A stretch of DNA of 64,000 nucleotides from Natronococcus sp. AD-5 (lineage in GTDB: Archaea > Halobacteriota > Halobacteria > Halobacteriales > Natrialbaceae): contig NZ_CP132295.1 of assembly GCF_030734285.1 (NCBI RefSeq), forward strand, positions 558,001 through 622,000, read 5' to 3'. A program made the translations under genes and the position numbers. This document shows, in pieces, positions 51,727-62,013 of the stretch (positions within the stretch are counted from its first letter, which is position 1; each line of letters opens with the position of its first letter). The notes below the pieces were generated by a model. The model worked only from the letters and a program-made list of their open reading frames with translations. It was not told where the DNA came from and did no database searches.

Positions 51727-52719
51727 ATGTACCTCGGAATTGACACCCACAAACGATACTCGCAGGTTGCCGTCGTCGATAGCGACGGCAACCTGCAAGA
51801 TGAGATACGCGTGCCAAACGACCGTCTTGACGAACTCGCCGAGCAGTATTCTGGTGGTGAAGCGGCTATTGAAGCATCCGGTCACTACCGCCCGGTGTAC
51901 GAGATGCTCGTCGAGCATCTCGACGTTACTCTCGTGAATCCCTCAAAGAACCGGATTATCGCCGACGCGACGGCCAAGACCGATCGCGTCGACGCCAAAC
52001 AACTTGCTCAAATGCTCCGGGCGGATATGCTCGCTGAGAGTTAAGTCCCACCGGACGAGATCCGCACACTGCGGGATCTCGTCCGGACGCGCAAGTCGCT
52101 TGTCGAAGCGCGGACTGCTGAGAAAAACCGCGTCAGAGCAGTCCTCACGCGCACGGACAACTCCTACGACAGCGAGTTGTTTGGTCCGACTGGGCGAGAG
52201 TTCCACGAGGAACTCTCGCTCAGTGATGCCGATCAAACGATCATTGAGGCACACCTCTCGGTGATCGACGCCTACGACGAACAGATCGAAGCCGTTGAAA
52301 AGGAAATCGAACAGGAGGTTCTGGAATCGCCAGCAGCCCGATGGCTGCTGGCGATTCCAGGTGTTGGCCAATATACAGCCGCTGTAATCGTTGCTGAAGT
52401 CGGTGAGATCAACCGCTTCGATAACGACAAGCAACTCGTAAGCTATGCCGGGCTTGATCCGATGATTCATTAGTCTGGCGACAAAGAAATCCGTGGAGGG
52501 ATCAGTAAAGAGGGCTCAGCGCCGTTGCGCTGGGCCCTCGTCCAGTGTGCGAATATCGCAGTTCGGTGTGACGACTACTTCGGGAACTTCTACACCCAGC
52601 TAAAGCAACGGAAGAACCACCAGATAGCGATTGTAGCAACAGCTCGGAAAATGCTCGTCTCGATCTTCTACATACTCACACGCAAGGAAATGTACAATCC
52701 GCCGGTGGTGAATGCCTGA
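51727..52719 (+). pseudogene. IS110-family transposase with two nonsense codons
   Basis: MYLGIDTHKRYSQVAVVD (RuvC-like Asp), EAAIEASGHYRPVYEML, AKTDRVDAKQLAQML, then TAA 52042-52044 (Tyr expected before VPPDEIRTLRDLV). Then RKSLVEARTAEKNRV, IPGVGQYTAAVIVAEVGEI (C-terminal HhH) and GLDPMIH, with TAG 52471-52473 (CAG expected) before SGDKEIRGGIS...SAPLRWALVQC. Ends TGA 52719. One frame throughout, so only two base changes separate it from an intact 330-residue transposase. Confidence 0.8.
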
Positions 52720-52740
52720 GGGACGGCCGTCCCTCAGGCA
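52713..52740. repeat. 28-bp perfect palindrome at the IS110 stop codon
   Basis: TGCCTGAGGGACGG (52713-52726) followed immediately by its exact reverse complement. It includes the transposase stop codon. It may be a terminator, or the end structure read by the transposase. Confidence 0.6.
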
Positions 52741-53053
52741 CGAGCTGTTCGCGCTCCCAACAGCAACAGCACCGCAACCAAGAAGTCCTCCGCCTGCCGA
52801 CTGTTCCAGTTCTCGAAGTCACCGCTTTCCAGCGGTTCCCTCCCTTTGTTCGGGTGAGCGCAACGCTCACCCGAACAACTATCACTGATCAAGTGGAAAA
52901 TTCGCTTACAGGATTTTCATAGAAGATTCTCATGAAATCAATTTCGTCCGAGACAGAGCAGATCAGCCGTTCTGTAGGTGTATACTGATTATTATATCTG
53001 ATCCAGCCGAAAGCACAGACAGTGATTCTGCCGACTGCTGTAGGCGAGGCGGA
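52741..53053. other. Intergenic between IS110 and the FKBP gene
   Basis: No gene. Contains a second strong hairpin (52848-52876) and AT-rich sequence from 52930 on. Confidence 0.45.
52848..52876. terminator. 13-bp hairpin with 3-base loop
   Basis: GTTCGGGTGAGCG, loop caa, CGCTCACCCGAAC, a perfect stem. No U-run directly after it. Could be an IS end or a factor-dependent terminator; both are inference. Confidence 0.45.
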
Positions 53054-53524
53054 TCAGCTCACGTCGAGGATCTCGATGTCGAACTTGAGAGTTTTACCTG
53101 CTAGGTCGTGATGAAGGTCGAGACGCACGGTCTCCGGGCCCGCATGACTAATCTTGCCGACGTCGCCGTCCGGGGTCTGGAATTGCATACCCTCTTCAAG
53201 TGTCTCTACATCGATCATTTGCTTGAATTCAGCGGTGTCGTATTCTTGGATACTGTCGTCAGACCGTTTGCCGTACCCCTTTTCTGGCGGCACTTCGATC
53301 GTCGCTTCGTCATTTTCCTCCATCCCGACGAGCGCTTCTTCGACCCCGTCGAGGAGTTCGCCGGTACCGACTTCGACGGTGAGGGGCCCGTACTCGCGGT
53401 CGGGCTGTTGCTCTGCTAAGCCTGTCTCGTCTGCGACGCGCTCGCGCGTCGTGTCAAACACGGACCCATCGGCTAGGCGGGCAGTATACTCGACTGTGAC
53501 TGTATCACCGGTTGTAATCGCCAT
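53054..53524 (-). CDS. FKBP-type peptidyl-prolyl cis-trans isomerase (SlyD-like)
   Basis: 156 residues. MAITTGDTVTVEYTARLADGSVFDTT, then VEVGTGELLDGVEEALVGMEENDEATIEVPPEKGYG is the FKBP half-barrel; the inserted flap (YDTAEFKQMI...) and DLAGKTLKFDIEILDV closing strands are those of archaeal short FKBPs with an IF domain. A cytoplasmic folding helper. Start at the ATG with an AT-rich upstream region. Single gene. Confidence 0.9.
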   Translation of the reverse strand: MAITTGDTVTVEYTARLADGSVFDTTRERVADETGLAEQQPDREYGPLTVEVGTGELLDGVEEALVGMEENDEATIEVPPEKGYGKRSDDSIQEYDTAEFKQMIDVETLEEGMQFQTPDGDVGKISHAGPETVRLDLHHDLAGKTLKFDIEILDVS

Positions 53525-53849
53525 ATGAGACCAAGACTACTGATACAGATAAATAGTGGGACGTTTCGTAGGTTAACCGTGAACGAAACCCGTCAACTGT
53601 TCATAAAGTTGTCGAAGTCGGTTCGTGACTGCCTATACCCCACTTTTAATCCGAAAAACGCACTCCCCGTAGCAAGTCCAGACAATGCCAATGACATCAT
53701 GTGAAGGATCAATACAGCTGGTGGAATGATCGATACAGTGTTTCGAAGCATCGGCGCGAGCCAAGTGCAGTTGGAGAGGCAGATCGGTGTGCGTGGACAC
53801 CGACAAAGTTACCCGTTCGAATCGGCTATAGTTCCTTCCACCGAATCCG
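53525..53849. other. Intergenic, nothing distinct
   Basis: The first 60 bases (AT-rich) hold the FKBP promoter on the minus strand. No other feature seen. Confidence 0.4.
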
Positions 53850-54014
53850 ATGGCTGAAGAAGGAAACCACCAGACCGAGTACCACCTTCAAGAGGTGCTT
53901 CGCCACCTCCACAAAGTACAAAACGGGAGTCTCAGCCGGACAAACGCTGTCGCTATCGAAAAGGCCGCAGATACCGTTGCCAGAGTTCTCCGCGAACATA
54001 AATTGGACGAGTAA
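53850..54014 (+). CDS. 54-residue helical protein
   Basis: MAEEGNHQTEYHLQEVLRHL, then LSRTNAVAIEKAADTVARVL to TAA 54014. Two amphipathic helices, acidic and well-formed. No membrane segment or Cys. Placed just right of the IS110 region and left of an ISH3 remnant. Not a family I can name. Confidence 0.45.
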   Translation: MAEEGNHQTEYHLQEVLRHLHKVQNGSLSRTNAVAIEKAADTVARVLREHKLDE

Positions 54015-54124
54015 TGGATGCTCAGTACCTCACAAGGCATCCTCAGCAAATCCGGTCTGAAGTCACAGTTCTGTCTTGAAATCTGGTGATCGGCGGTTGT
54101 TCGGTTCGAAGATCGAGCGAAGTT

Positions 54125-54158
54125 GTCGCTGTCGGCGGCGGTCAGCCGCCGACGCGAC
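54125..54158. repeat. Strong hairpin at the 3' side of the ISH3 remnant
   Basis: GTCGC-t-GTCGGCGGC pairs with GCCGCCGAC-g-CGAC around a small loop. It sits about 40 bases past the transposase stop and may be its terminator. Confidence 0.5.
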
Positions 54159-54196
54159 AGTGCTACTACTCGCAATTGGGCTGGCTCGGTCGGCTG

Positions 54197-55390
54197 TTAG
54201 CGGTGGAACTGGTCATCCGGTGGCCGATTCGTGGAGACGGCCCGACGCACCGCGAGGGCCGTCCACGCTACTCGGCGGAGCATATTGACGAACTCGTTGA
54301 ACAACCACTCCCAGAGGCGACGCCCGCCACGACGGGGCGTCGCCACGTACTCCCAGTGCAGATACCGCCAAACGGTCTGTAACAGTAGACTCACCACGAT
54401 GTACAACAGCCGTACGACCGGATTTTGCATTGTCGTCGTCGTTATGCTTTGCTCGGAGAGCCGATAACTGGCCTTGATACCGAACCGTTCCGCTAGTGGT
54501 ATCGAGCGTCTCGTGGTGTGTCGATGAACAGCGCGTCACGGCTACGCCGCTGACGCGCTACTCCGTGTTCGTCGTATCGCCCATTCTGGTAGGTACAGTC
54601 GATGTAGACAGGAAACTCGACGGTCCAACTGTGACTGTCGAGTTTCGCTGTCAGATCGTGCTCACTAACGCGGCTCCATCCTTCAGAGAGTTCCTGCTTG
54701 ATCGTCTTTCCCCAGCAGACGATCGGCATCACATAGGCGTGGTTGTGCGCCTGCAGCAGCATCAAACACTTACTGTCGTAGAATTCGCGGTCCAGACAGA
54801 CGGCCTTGACGCTGAGGTCAAGGCCGTCGAGCAGTCTGAGAAACTCTGCGAGGACGCTGCTGGCAGTGTCGCCGTCTTCGAGACGGCGCACCGCCAGCGT
54901 ACTATCGCTTTGTTCTTCACGCGTGCGTAGAGTGTGGCGTAGGTGTGGAATGCGGTGGTTTCACGTTTCGCTTTAGAGTGGTAGAGGCCGTCTGTGTCGT
55001 CTTCGTCACCGTAGTAGGGCTGCAGGTGGAGGTCGGCGCCGACCTCCACCTGCTCGGGAAGGACAGCGAGAGCGTCTTTCTGGAGAAGCGCGTTCCCCAC
55101 TCGTCCAACCGATTCAAGATCGAATTTCTCGCAGAGGTGGTACAGAACTGTGTTTTGGTGAGGTGAGTCTTTGCTGTTCTCACAGAGCTTGGAAACTGAG
55201 GTCCTGTCGGCGAACGCGCCGGCGAGAACCTCGTGATAACTTCAGCATCTATCTCAGCCTTGTTGCCAAGGCCAAGAGCAACTTTCTCGTCAACCCGCTT
55301 GACGAGAAAGTTAAGGAGTTGGACCTCGTGGCTTTTACCGTCTGCTTGCTGCTGTTTGCTATGCACATTCGCAGCAAGCAAACGACTCAA
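54197..55390 (-). pseudogene. ISH3-family transposase, several frameshifts
   Basis: Pieces in order: QADGKSHEVQLLNFLVKRVDEKVALGL (55350-55270), LPEQVEVGADLHLQPYYGDEDDTDGLYH (about 55060-54970; Asp residue of the DDE core), TASSVLAEFLRLLDGLDLSVKAVCLDREFYDSKC (54870-54780), LSEGWSRVSEHDLT...FPVYIDCTYQNGRYDEHGVA, VRLLYIVVSLLLQTVWRYLHWEYVATPRRGG and ALAVRRAV...PPDDQFHR to TGA 54197. This is the ISH3 transposase of about 390 residues broken at three or more places. Confidence 0.8.
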
Positions 55391-55730
55391 CTAACCGGCT
55401 TTGTGAGGTACTGAGACTGGTATACTCGGCACTCTCATTCTGCTTTTTATATTGTCTTGATCGGTATCTGGTTCGAGTTCAAGAGGATCGACGAGGGGAC
55501 AGACTGATCCGCCCACCTCTGTATATAGCGCTGTTAGATAGGTTTCCTGCCTATCTTAGAGAGAGTATAGTATTTAATACATACATAAAACATAGAATTA
55601 CACATGCATAGTTCTACATTAAATTTATACTACGTGAGTCTTTGCATGACACCCTCGTTTTAAATGAGTGAACCGAATACGACGGTCTATCTGTTATAGG
55701 GATTCACCACGATAGCTCATATTGAACAAG
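55391..55730. other. AT-rich intergenic stretch
   Basis: 55555-55640 is strongly AT-rich (atagtatttaatacatacataaaacatag), with tttaaatg near 55660. Probably the promoter zone of the START-like gene. No gene seen. Confidence 0.45.
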
Positions 55731-56224
55731 ATGGTCCGGGAGATCACCAATTCGGGGGATAGGCAGTTCGAGTGGATAACAGAATGGGAGCTCAACACGC
55801 CCATTGAGGCCGTTTGGACGGAGCTGATAGCGAACATAGATCAATATCCACAATGGAGGGAAAATTATACAAAGGAGAGATCAGACGAGTCTGGTTGGAC
55901 GCCAACTCCGGGAGAGACGATCGATCTTGAGCTGACTAGATTTTTCCCAGGTCTTTTTCATTTACTTTTGAAGTTGCCGAAGTCCACAAACATCACTCAA
56001 TCATCATCCTCTCAACAGATGAAATAGCCGATCAAGGACAGTGGATCTTTGAACGTACCGACGAGGGCACCGAGGCAGTCTTCCAATGGATTGTTGACGG
56101 ACCAGCGATAGCCAATCTTTTGGCTCGCTTCCCACCCGTTCACCATCTCGTCACGAAGGATCATCATTTCATTATGGAAACCGGATATCGTAGGCTAACC
56201 GACCGGCTCGAAAATCACAGATGA
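55731..56224 (+). pseudogene. SRPBCC/START-like protein with one frameshift
   Basis: MVREITNSGDRQFEWITEWELNTPIEAVWTELIANIDQYPQW...ENY is the beta-strand/helix start of a polyketide-cyclase-like SRPBCC domain. Near 55975 the frame moves by one, giving AEVHKHHSIIILSTDEIADQGQWIFERTDEGTEAVF and a long C-terminal helix (LLARFPPVHHLVTKDHHFIM) to TGA 56224. About 164 residues if joined. Binds small hydrophobic ligands in this family. Only one lesion, so decay is recent or it is a sequence error. Confidence 0.65.
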
Positions 56225-56271
56225 ATACAATGCTGATCACAGTGGAATATACCCGAACTATATTCGATTTA

Positions 56272-57189
56272 TCACGACATCCGGAGTATTACGATAGCTA
56301 GTGCGAGCGCAACAGCATGCATGGTAGTCAAGCGCATCTGACGGTACCGTATTGTAGAGGCCTGCTCGGGATTGTCGGGGTCCAATCGCGATAGTCCGAC
56401 GAGCATGAACGCCCCGAACACTGGTGTTACGGCGAATGGCCACCCAAAGGTAACAAGGCCGACTACCGACAATCCAACACCACACAGCAGGTAGACGGTA
56501 GCGATGAATGGCGCCGTATCGCGGCCGAGGTACACGACCGTGGTCGTCTTGCCGACGCGCTTGTCGGGTTCGTAGTCGGGCAGTCGGCTAACCACAAACC
56601 ACGAGATACTGAATGCTGCGTGGACGCACCCCGCGAGCCCCCCCGTCCATGTTATTGTTCCCGATAGCACGAGTTCGCTGCCGATTGTGACGCCGATCAG
56701 GGTGGGGACGACTACGATCAGCTCGGCGAACGGCCGGTACGCGAACTTGAACGGCGGGAGACTATACGTGAGCGGGGCGCCGATAGCGATCGTGCCCAGT
56801 ACGAGGATGGGCCAGCCGTAGTCAAGGAAGAGATAGACGAAAATAACGAACGTGATAGTAAGGCCGATGACACCTACCGTTGCCGTCTCGACGACCGAGA
56901 ATTTTCCCTGCGGAATGACACGCGATCCACCGGTTCCCTTCCCGATACTTTCCTTATCCGTGCCTGTGAGCCAGTCGTATGTATCGTTGATACCGTGGGC
57001 ACCGAACGAAATGGCGGACGTGACGCCCACGAGCGCGAGTAAACCGTTCTGCCACAGCAATGCAGTGCCAACCTGATAGTACGCAAGTGCCGCGCCGATG
57101 ACGAACGCTCCACCCGCCCACGATGCCGCAGGATCGAGACGTGATAGCTGGTAGAGACCTTTGGCATACCGTATGATAGTATATCTCAT
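56272..57189 (-). CDS. UbiA-family prenyltransferase
   Basis: 305 residues, 8-9 membrane helices. First Asp-rich motif NDTYDWLTGTDKES (about 69-82), second SRLPDYEPDKRVGKTT (about 200-215), as in UbiA/MenA enzymes that attach a prenyl chain to an aromatic or other acceptor. Start at MRYTIIRYAKG (57189). It begins 4 bases after the methyltransferase stop, so the two form an operon, a pairing seen for quinone or lipid biosynthesis. Acceptor unknown. Confidence 0.85.
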   Translation of the reverse strand: MRYTIIRYAKGLYQLSRLDPAASWAGGAFVIGAALAYYQVGTALLWQNGLLALVGVTSAISFGAHGINDTYDWLTGTDKESIGKGTGGSRVIPQGKFSVVETATVGVIGLTITFVIFVYLFLDYGWPILVLGTIAIGAPLTYSLPPFKFAYRPFAELIVVVPTLIGVTIGSELVLSGTITWTGGLAGCVHAAFSISWFVVSRLPDYEPDKRVGKTTTVVYLGRDTAPFIATVYLLCGVGLSVVGLVTFGWPFAVTPVFGAFMLVGLSRLDPDNPEQASTIRYRQMRLTTMHAVALALAIVILRMS

Positions 57190-57193
57190 GCGA

Positions 57194-57900
57194 TCACGCG
57201 TTCGCCTCGTTACATGCAGTAACGATGGCTGCAACCTCAAGTGGTTGCCAATGTATCTTCGTGTGGTTAAGGCCGGCGCGTTGTAGCGACAGTTGTAGCT
57301 CTTCTGGCCAGCGTGACGCATCTACGATAAGTTCCCGTAACTCGGCCGAGATCTCTCCGTACCCTTGAATATACGGAAGTATCTGCTTGAGAATAGCCCA
57401 GTATGCCTCGAAACCTGCCACATATGGTCGGGAGCGAGGATAGGTAAAATCGTGGAAAATTGCAGTCCCACGATCGGTGAGAACCGTTGCGGTATTCGTG
57501 GCGAGTAGGGGGATACTGGTATACTTCGGGAGGTACGAGGCCGTGACGAGATCGACGAATCTTGCCCGAAATCTCCGATCTCCTCAGCGGGTTTCTCGAC
57601 GAACCGCACGTTGTCGTATTTGTTCCGATCGCGTGCGACTGACAGCATATTCGGCGAAACGTCGAGTCCGACCACCTCTGCATTAGGATAGCGGCTGGCG
57701 AGGTCGAACGTGACGATCCCAGTCCCACACGCCAGATCAAGGTTGCGATCGTACCCTCTGTCGTTCGCGATCATGGCGATCATGCGTCGCTTCCAGAGAA
57801 TGTCCATACCGATTGTTGCTGTCCGGACTACAGCATTGTATCTGGGGGCTGCATGGTCGAATAACGATCGGACCCGTTCGATAATACTACGATTCGGCAT
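57194..57900 (-). pseudogene. SAM-dependent methyltransferase (UbiE-like), one frameshift
   Basis: MPNRSIIERVRSLFDHAAPRYNAVV, then NLDLACGTGIVTFDLASRYPNAEVVGLDVSPNML (SAM motif I and the acidic loop). After EEIGDFGQ (near 57565) the frame shifts and continues ARFVDLVTASYLPKYTSIPLL, FHDFTYPRSRPYVAGFEAYW and RAGLNHTKIHWQPLE to TGA 57194. About 235 residues. The order methyltransferase then UbiA on one transcript points to modification of a quinone-like compound. Confidence 0.7.
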
Positions 57901-58213
57901 GCTCCCACCAGTGGGTATCGATTCGAAGTCGGCGCTGCCACATCCTGCTGCCATTTAGGCCGTGCCGAATCGTTCGCCGCAGCTGACGATGTGGGCTGCG
58001 ATGATTCATACCAAGATAGTTTCGCTGTCGATCGTCTTCATCGTTTGTTTTAAATAGGAATGTGAAGCGCGAGATAGTCAAAACTCAGAACATTCTCTTC
58101 ATATCTATCTTCTTCCGAGATCCACCAACCTGTAGATCTTAGTAGAATATTTGACTCATCCCCCTGCCTACTAACCTGCTAACGGTCGTAGCGGTGTGGA
58201 GAGTGTTCTCATC
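57901..58213. other. Divergent promoter region
   Basis: Between the minus-strand methyltransferase and the + strand E1 gene. 58020-58100 is AT-rich; tagtagaatatttgac near 58140-58155 is a possible TATA region for the dehydrogenase operon. No gene. Confidence 0.4.
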
Positions 58214-60379
58214 ATGACTTGGACCGAAAAGCGCCCCTCTGAAGACTTCTATCAGGTATTGGAACCTGATGGATCGATCGCCAACGAGCCACCGAATCTC
58301 GACGAAGAGGAATTACTGTCCCTCTATCGGACGCTGCGACTCACCCGGACATTGGAGGAGAAAATGTTGAAGATGCAGCGCCGGGGACAGCTCAGTCTCG
58401 TCGCGCATGGGTTCGGCGAAGAAGCGACGCCGCTGGGATCGGCTGCCGCGCTCGAGCCCGGCGACTGGTGTTTCCCTTACTACCGTCAGAAGCCAGCTCG
58501 ACTATACTGGGAAGAGCCACCTGCGGCGATCATCGCAGGCAGGATGGGGTTCGAGCCAGAGACCGTCGGTAACCATATTGATGCGGATACACCGGTGAAC
58601 TTCACGACGAACTACACCCCGCTGGGAGTCAACGTCACGAACGCCGCGGGGTCGGCGATGGCCGATGCCTTCACTGACGGTGACGCAGTGTCGATGGCGT
58701 ACATCGGCGACGGTGCGACCAGCGAGGGCGACTTCCACGAGGCGCTGAACTTTGTAAGCGTGTTCGATGCGCCGCTGGTCACTATCTGCCAGAACAACCA
58801 GTGGGCTATTTCCGTGCCTGCTCACCGCCAAACTGCCTCTGAAACGTTTGCCCAGAAGGCGACCGCCTACGGGATGCCCGGTGAGCGGGTCGACGGCAAC
58901 GATGTCCTCGCGGTCTATGAGAAGAGTCGTGAGGCGGTCGAGCGAGCCCGCGCGGGCGAGGGACCGACTCTTATCGAGTGCGTCACTTACCGGATGGCCG
59001 ATCATAATACATCGGATGCCGCGAACGTCTACCGAGACGACAGCGAACGCGAGTACTGGGCCGATCGTGACCCCATCGATCGCTTCGAAACGTACCTCGA
59101 GGACCAAGGGATACTCGGTGACGGACGGAGAGCCGAAATCGAGGACGACGTGCAAGCGAGCGTCGAGGCAGCCGTCGACGCGGTCGAGGAGATTTCGGAA
59201 TCGAATCCCTCGCTGATGTTCGAGCACCACCTCCACGAGTCGGGCTGGAAAGACCGCCATCAACGGACTGAACTCGCTGCCGAACTGGCAGGGGAGAATC
59301 CGTTCACGGACTTCACTGGCGACGGTCTCGACGCGCAGACGGATCGATCTGTCACCGACGGCGCCGGCGCGAGCACCGCGGCCAGCGGTCGGCCATCCGA
59401 CGCAGAGACCGAGGAGATGAACCTCGTCACCGCGATCAATGAGACGCTCCGCCAGGAAATGGCTCGCGACGAGCGAGTCCGGCTGCTGGGCTATGACATC
59501 GGTGAGATCGGCGGTGTGTTCCGGACGACGGAAGGGCTGCTCGACGAGTTCGGCGGCGACAGGGTCATCGACACGCCGCTGACGCAAACCGGCGTTCTCG
59601 GAACGGCGGTCGGAATGGCTATGCGAGGCGAGCACCCCGTTCCCGAAGTCCAGTTCATGGGCTTTCTGTACCCCGCATTCGGCCAGTTCATGCACGCGCT
59701 GGTCAAGACGTTCGACCGGACCGCGGGCAGTATCGAAGTGCCCGTGACCGTCCGGTTGCCGTACGGCGGCGGTATCAAGGCCAGCGAGTACCACTCCGAG
59801 TCGACTGAGACGTACCTGATTCACACGCCAGGCGTGAAGGTCGTCTGTCCGAGCACGCCTGCCGAGGCGAAGGGACTGTTGGCTTCGAGCATTCGCGATC
59901 CCGATCCAGTGATGTTCATGGAACCGAAGAAGATCTACCGCGAGGGGAAAGAGCCAGTTCCGACCGAATCGTACACGCTTCCCTACGAGGCGCGGATCAT
60001 CCGCGCGGGCGAAGATATCACGCTCGTCACGTGGGGTCGTATGCTCCACGAGGCGCTTCCGGCCACCGACGAGGTCGACGCCGACGTCGAAGTGATCGAC
60101 CTTCGAGTACTCTCACCGCTCGATATCGAGACGGTTCTAGACTCCGTGAAGAAGACGGGACGATGTGTTGTCTTCCATGAGGCACGGCGGACCCTCGGGC
60201 TGGGCGCGGAACTATCGGCGCTGATCAACGAGTATGCGCTTGATCGACTGCTCGCGCCGGTTAAGCGGGCTACAGGATACGACGTACACTTCCCCGGCCA
60301 CCAGCTCGAGGAAGCATACCTTCCGGACGCCGACCGCGCACGCTACGCTCTCGAGGCGGTGATGGGTTATGAAATCTGA
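58214..60379 (+). CDS. 2-oxoacid dehydrogenase E1, fused alpha and beta subunits
   Basis: 721 residues from ATG 58214 (GTG 58196 is less likely). E1-alpha about 1-365: FPYYRQKPARLYW, then GNHIDADTPVNFTTNYTPLG and the TPP motif GDGATSEGDFHEAL...ICQNNQW (about 165-196). A disordered Thr/Ala/Ser/Asp linker (about 370-400). E1-beta about 400-721: LGYDIGEIGGVFR, VQFMGFLYPAFGQFMHAL, VRLPYGGGIKASEYHSES, VFHEARRTLGLGAEL. Catalyses TPP-dependent decarboxylation of a 2-oxoacid and transfer to lipoate on E2. E2 follows after 75 bases; E3 not in the window. Haloarchaeal E1 is usually two separate genes. Confidence 0.9.
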   Translation: MTWTEKRPSEDFYQVLEPDGSIANEPPNLDEEELLSLYRTLRLTRTLEEKMLKMQRRGQLSLVAHGFGEEATPLGSAAALEPGDWCFPYYRQKPARLYWEEPPAAIIAGRMGFEPETVGNHIDADTPVNFTTNYTPLGVNVTNAAGSAMADAFTDGDAVSMAYIGDGATSEGDFHEALNFVSVFDAPLVTICQNNQWAISVPAHRQTASETFAQKATAYGMPGERVDGNDVLAVYEKSREAVERARAGEGPTLIECVTYRMADHNTSDAANVYRDDSEREYWADRDPIDRFETYLEDQGILGDGRRAEIEDDVQASVEAAVDAVEEISESNPSLMFEHHLHESGWKDRHQRTELAAELAGENPFTDFTGDGLDAQTDRSVTDGAGASTAASGRPSDAETEEMNLVTAINETLRQEMARDERVRLLGYDIGEIGGVFRTTEGLLDEFGGDRVIDTPLTQTGVLGTAVGMAMRGEHPVPEVQFMGFLYPAFGQFMHALVKTFDRTAGSIEVPVTVRLPYGGGIKASEYHSESTETYLIHTPGVKVVCPSTPAEAKGLLASSIRDPDPVMFMEPKKIYREGKEPVPTESYTLPYEARIIRAGEDITLVTWGRMLHEALPATDEVDADVEVIDLRVLSPLDIETVLDSVKKTGRCVVFHEARRTLGLGAELSALINEYALDRLLAPVKRATGYDVHFPGHQLEEAYLPDADRARYALEAVMGYEI

Positions 60380-60454
60380 GCGATACCGTCCAGGACTGAT
60401 GATGCGACCGACCGCGGAGGAATCAGGAATTACCCGCCAGTGTGGAGGTGAACC

Positions 60455-61888
60455 ATGGCCCGTCTAGAGTTCGAACTCCCCGACCCAGGCGAAGGGATCA
60501 CGGAGGGTGAGATCGTCGAGTGGTACGTTGAGGAAGGCGACCAGGTCGAGGAGGATGAATCGCTGGCTGACGTCGAAACCGACAAAGCCGTTGTGGAAAT
60601 CCCAGTTCCCGCAGATGGCACCGTCGAGGAACTAGTCGCCGACGTGGGCGACGTGGCCACCGTTGGGGAGGTGATTGCCGTCTTCGAGACCGAAGCTGAC
60701 GAACCGACCGACCAGGAACGCGCCGAAGATCGCGGCGAGCAGATCGAGGAGGAACCGGCCTCGACGGCAGATGCGGAGGCCGACGTCCCAGAGGAAGAGG
60801 CCGCGAGTGCTGCGGAGGCGACCGACGAACCGGCAGAAGCGACTGAGACGACAGCCGTTGAACCAGAAGATGCAGAAGCGGACGCCGAAGTGACGGAAGG
60901 AGACGAACCGGTGACCGAGGAACTGGGGGAGCCGGGTGCGGTGGGGGCGGAGACGCAGCCGGCGACAGATCGCGTGTTCGCTCCGCCGAGCACCCGTCGC
61001 TACGCCCGCGAACGAGGCGTTAACATATCGGAAATCGACGGCAGCGGACCAAATGGACGGGTTCTCCGCTCCGATATCGAGGCGCACCTATCGGATGGGA
61101 CCCAACCGGAACAAATCGGGGCTGCCGAACCGACCGCTTATCCGGAACCAGCCGAACCATCCGAACCCGAGCCGTTGGACGTTGACGAGGAACGGTCGAC
61201 CCGCCGGCCTCTCCGAGGACTGCGTGCGCGTATCGCGGAGAACATGGTCCGATCGGCCCAGACCGTTCCGCACGTTACCTCTGGATTCGAGGCGGATGCG
61301 ACTGAACTCGTTGCTCTCAAGGACCGGCTCGATGAGAAGCACGACGTTCGGATCACCTATACGCCAATCCTCGTCAAGGCGGTCGTTCCGGCGCTAACGG
61401 AGTTCCCGATTGTCAATGCCAGCGTCGACGATGCCACCGATGAGATTGTCGAGAAGCACTACTACGATATTGGCTTCGCGACTCACACCGATGAGGGGTT
61501 GATGGTACCTGTCATCAGAGACGTTAACCAAAAGTCCCTCGTCGACATCGCTGAGGAGATGGGCGATCTCGCGGAACAGGCGCGCGACCGGTCAATCGAC
61601 CTAGCGGACCTTCAGGGCGGAACCTTCACCGTGACTAACGTCGGCACTCACGGCGAGCATCGTACCTTTGGAACGCCGATCATCAATCATCCACAGGCGG
61701 CAATCATGGGCATTGGCCGTATTCGGGAGCAGCCTGTCGCCGTGGACAATGAGGTCGAGGTTCGTCCTCGGATCGACCTGACGCTGTCGTACGACCACCG
61801 CATCATCGACGGCGTGACCGCCAACAAATTCATGGAGTTAATCATTGAGACCATCGAGGACACCGTCATGTTGCTCTCACGGCTTTGA
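60455..61888 (+). CDS. 2-oxoacid dehydrogenase E2 (dihydrolipoamide acyltransferase)
   Basis: 477 residues. Lipoyl domain 1-80 with the lipoylated Lys in VETDKAVVEI (Lys 44). A Glu/Ala-rich linker (about 85-165). E3/E1-binding domain APPSTRRYARERGVNISEIDGSGPNGRVLRSDIEAH (about 172-210). A second linker, then the catalytic domain from about 245, with the C-terminal HRIIDGV active site. Passes the acyl group from E1 to coenzyme A. Substrate (pyruvate, branched-chain or acetoin) cannot be told from sequence. Confidence 0.9.
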   Translation: MARLEFELPDPGEGITEGEIVEWYVEEGDQVEEDESLADVETDKAVVEIPVPADGTVEELVADVGDVATVGEVIAVFETEADEPTDQERAEDRGEQIEEEPASTADAEADVPEEEAASAAEATDEPAEATETTAVEPEDAEADAEVTEGDEPVTEELGEPGAVGAETQPATDRVFAPPSTRRYARERGVNISEIDGSGPNGRVLRSDIEAHLSDGTQPEQIGAAEPTAYPEPAEPSEPEPLDVDEERSTRRPLRGLRARIAENMVRSAQTVPHVTSGFEADATELVALKDRLDEKHDVRITYTPILVKAVVPALTEFPIVNASVDDATDEIVEKHYYDIGFATHTDEGLMVPVIRDVNQKSLVDIAEEMGDLAEQARDRSIDLADLQGGTFTVTNVGTHGEHRTFGTPIINHPQAAIMGIGRIREQPVAVDNEVEVRPRIDLTLSYDHRIIDGVTANKFMELIIETIEDTVMLLSRL

Positions 61889-62013
61889 GGTCATTCAAGC
61901 GAGGGTGGTCTCGGTGGAGTAGTTTTTCCTCTCACGGTTTTGGTCGCTCTGTCGTGCTGTGCCGTCGTACACTGAGAAACGCGTTAATTCTCGCGCAATT
62001 ACCACCTCAAGGG

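Noticed and set aside
58502-60049. 515-codon minus-strand ORF
   Set aside because: Antisense of the E1 fusion gene; no homology-like motifs.
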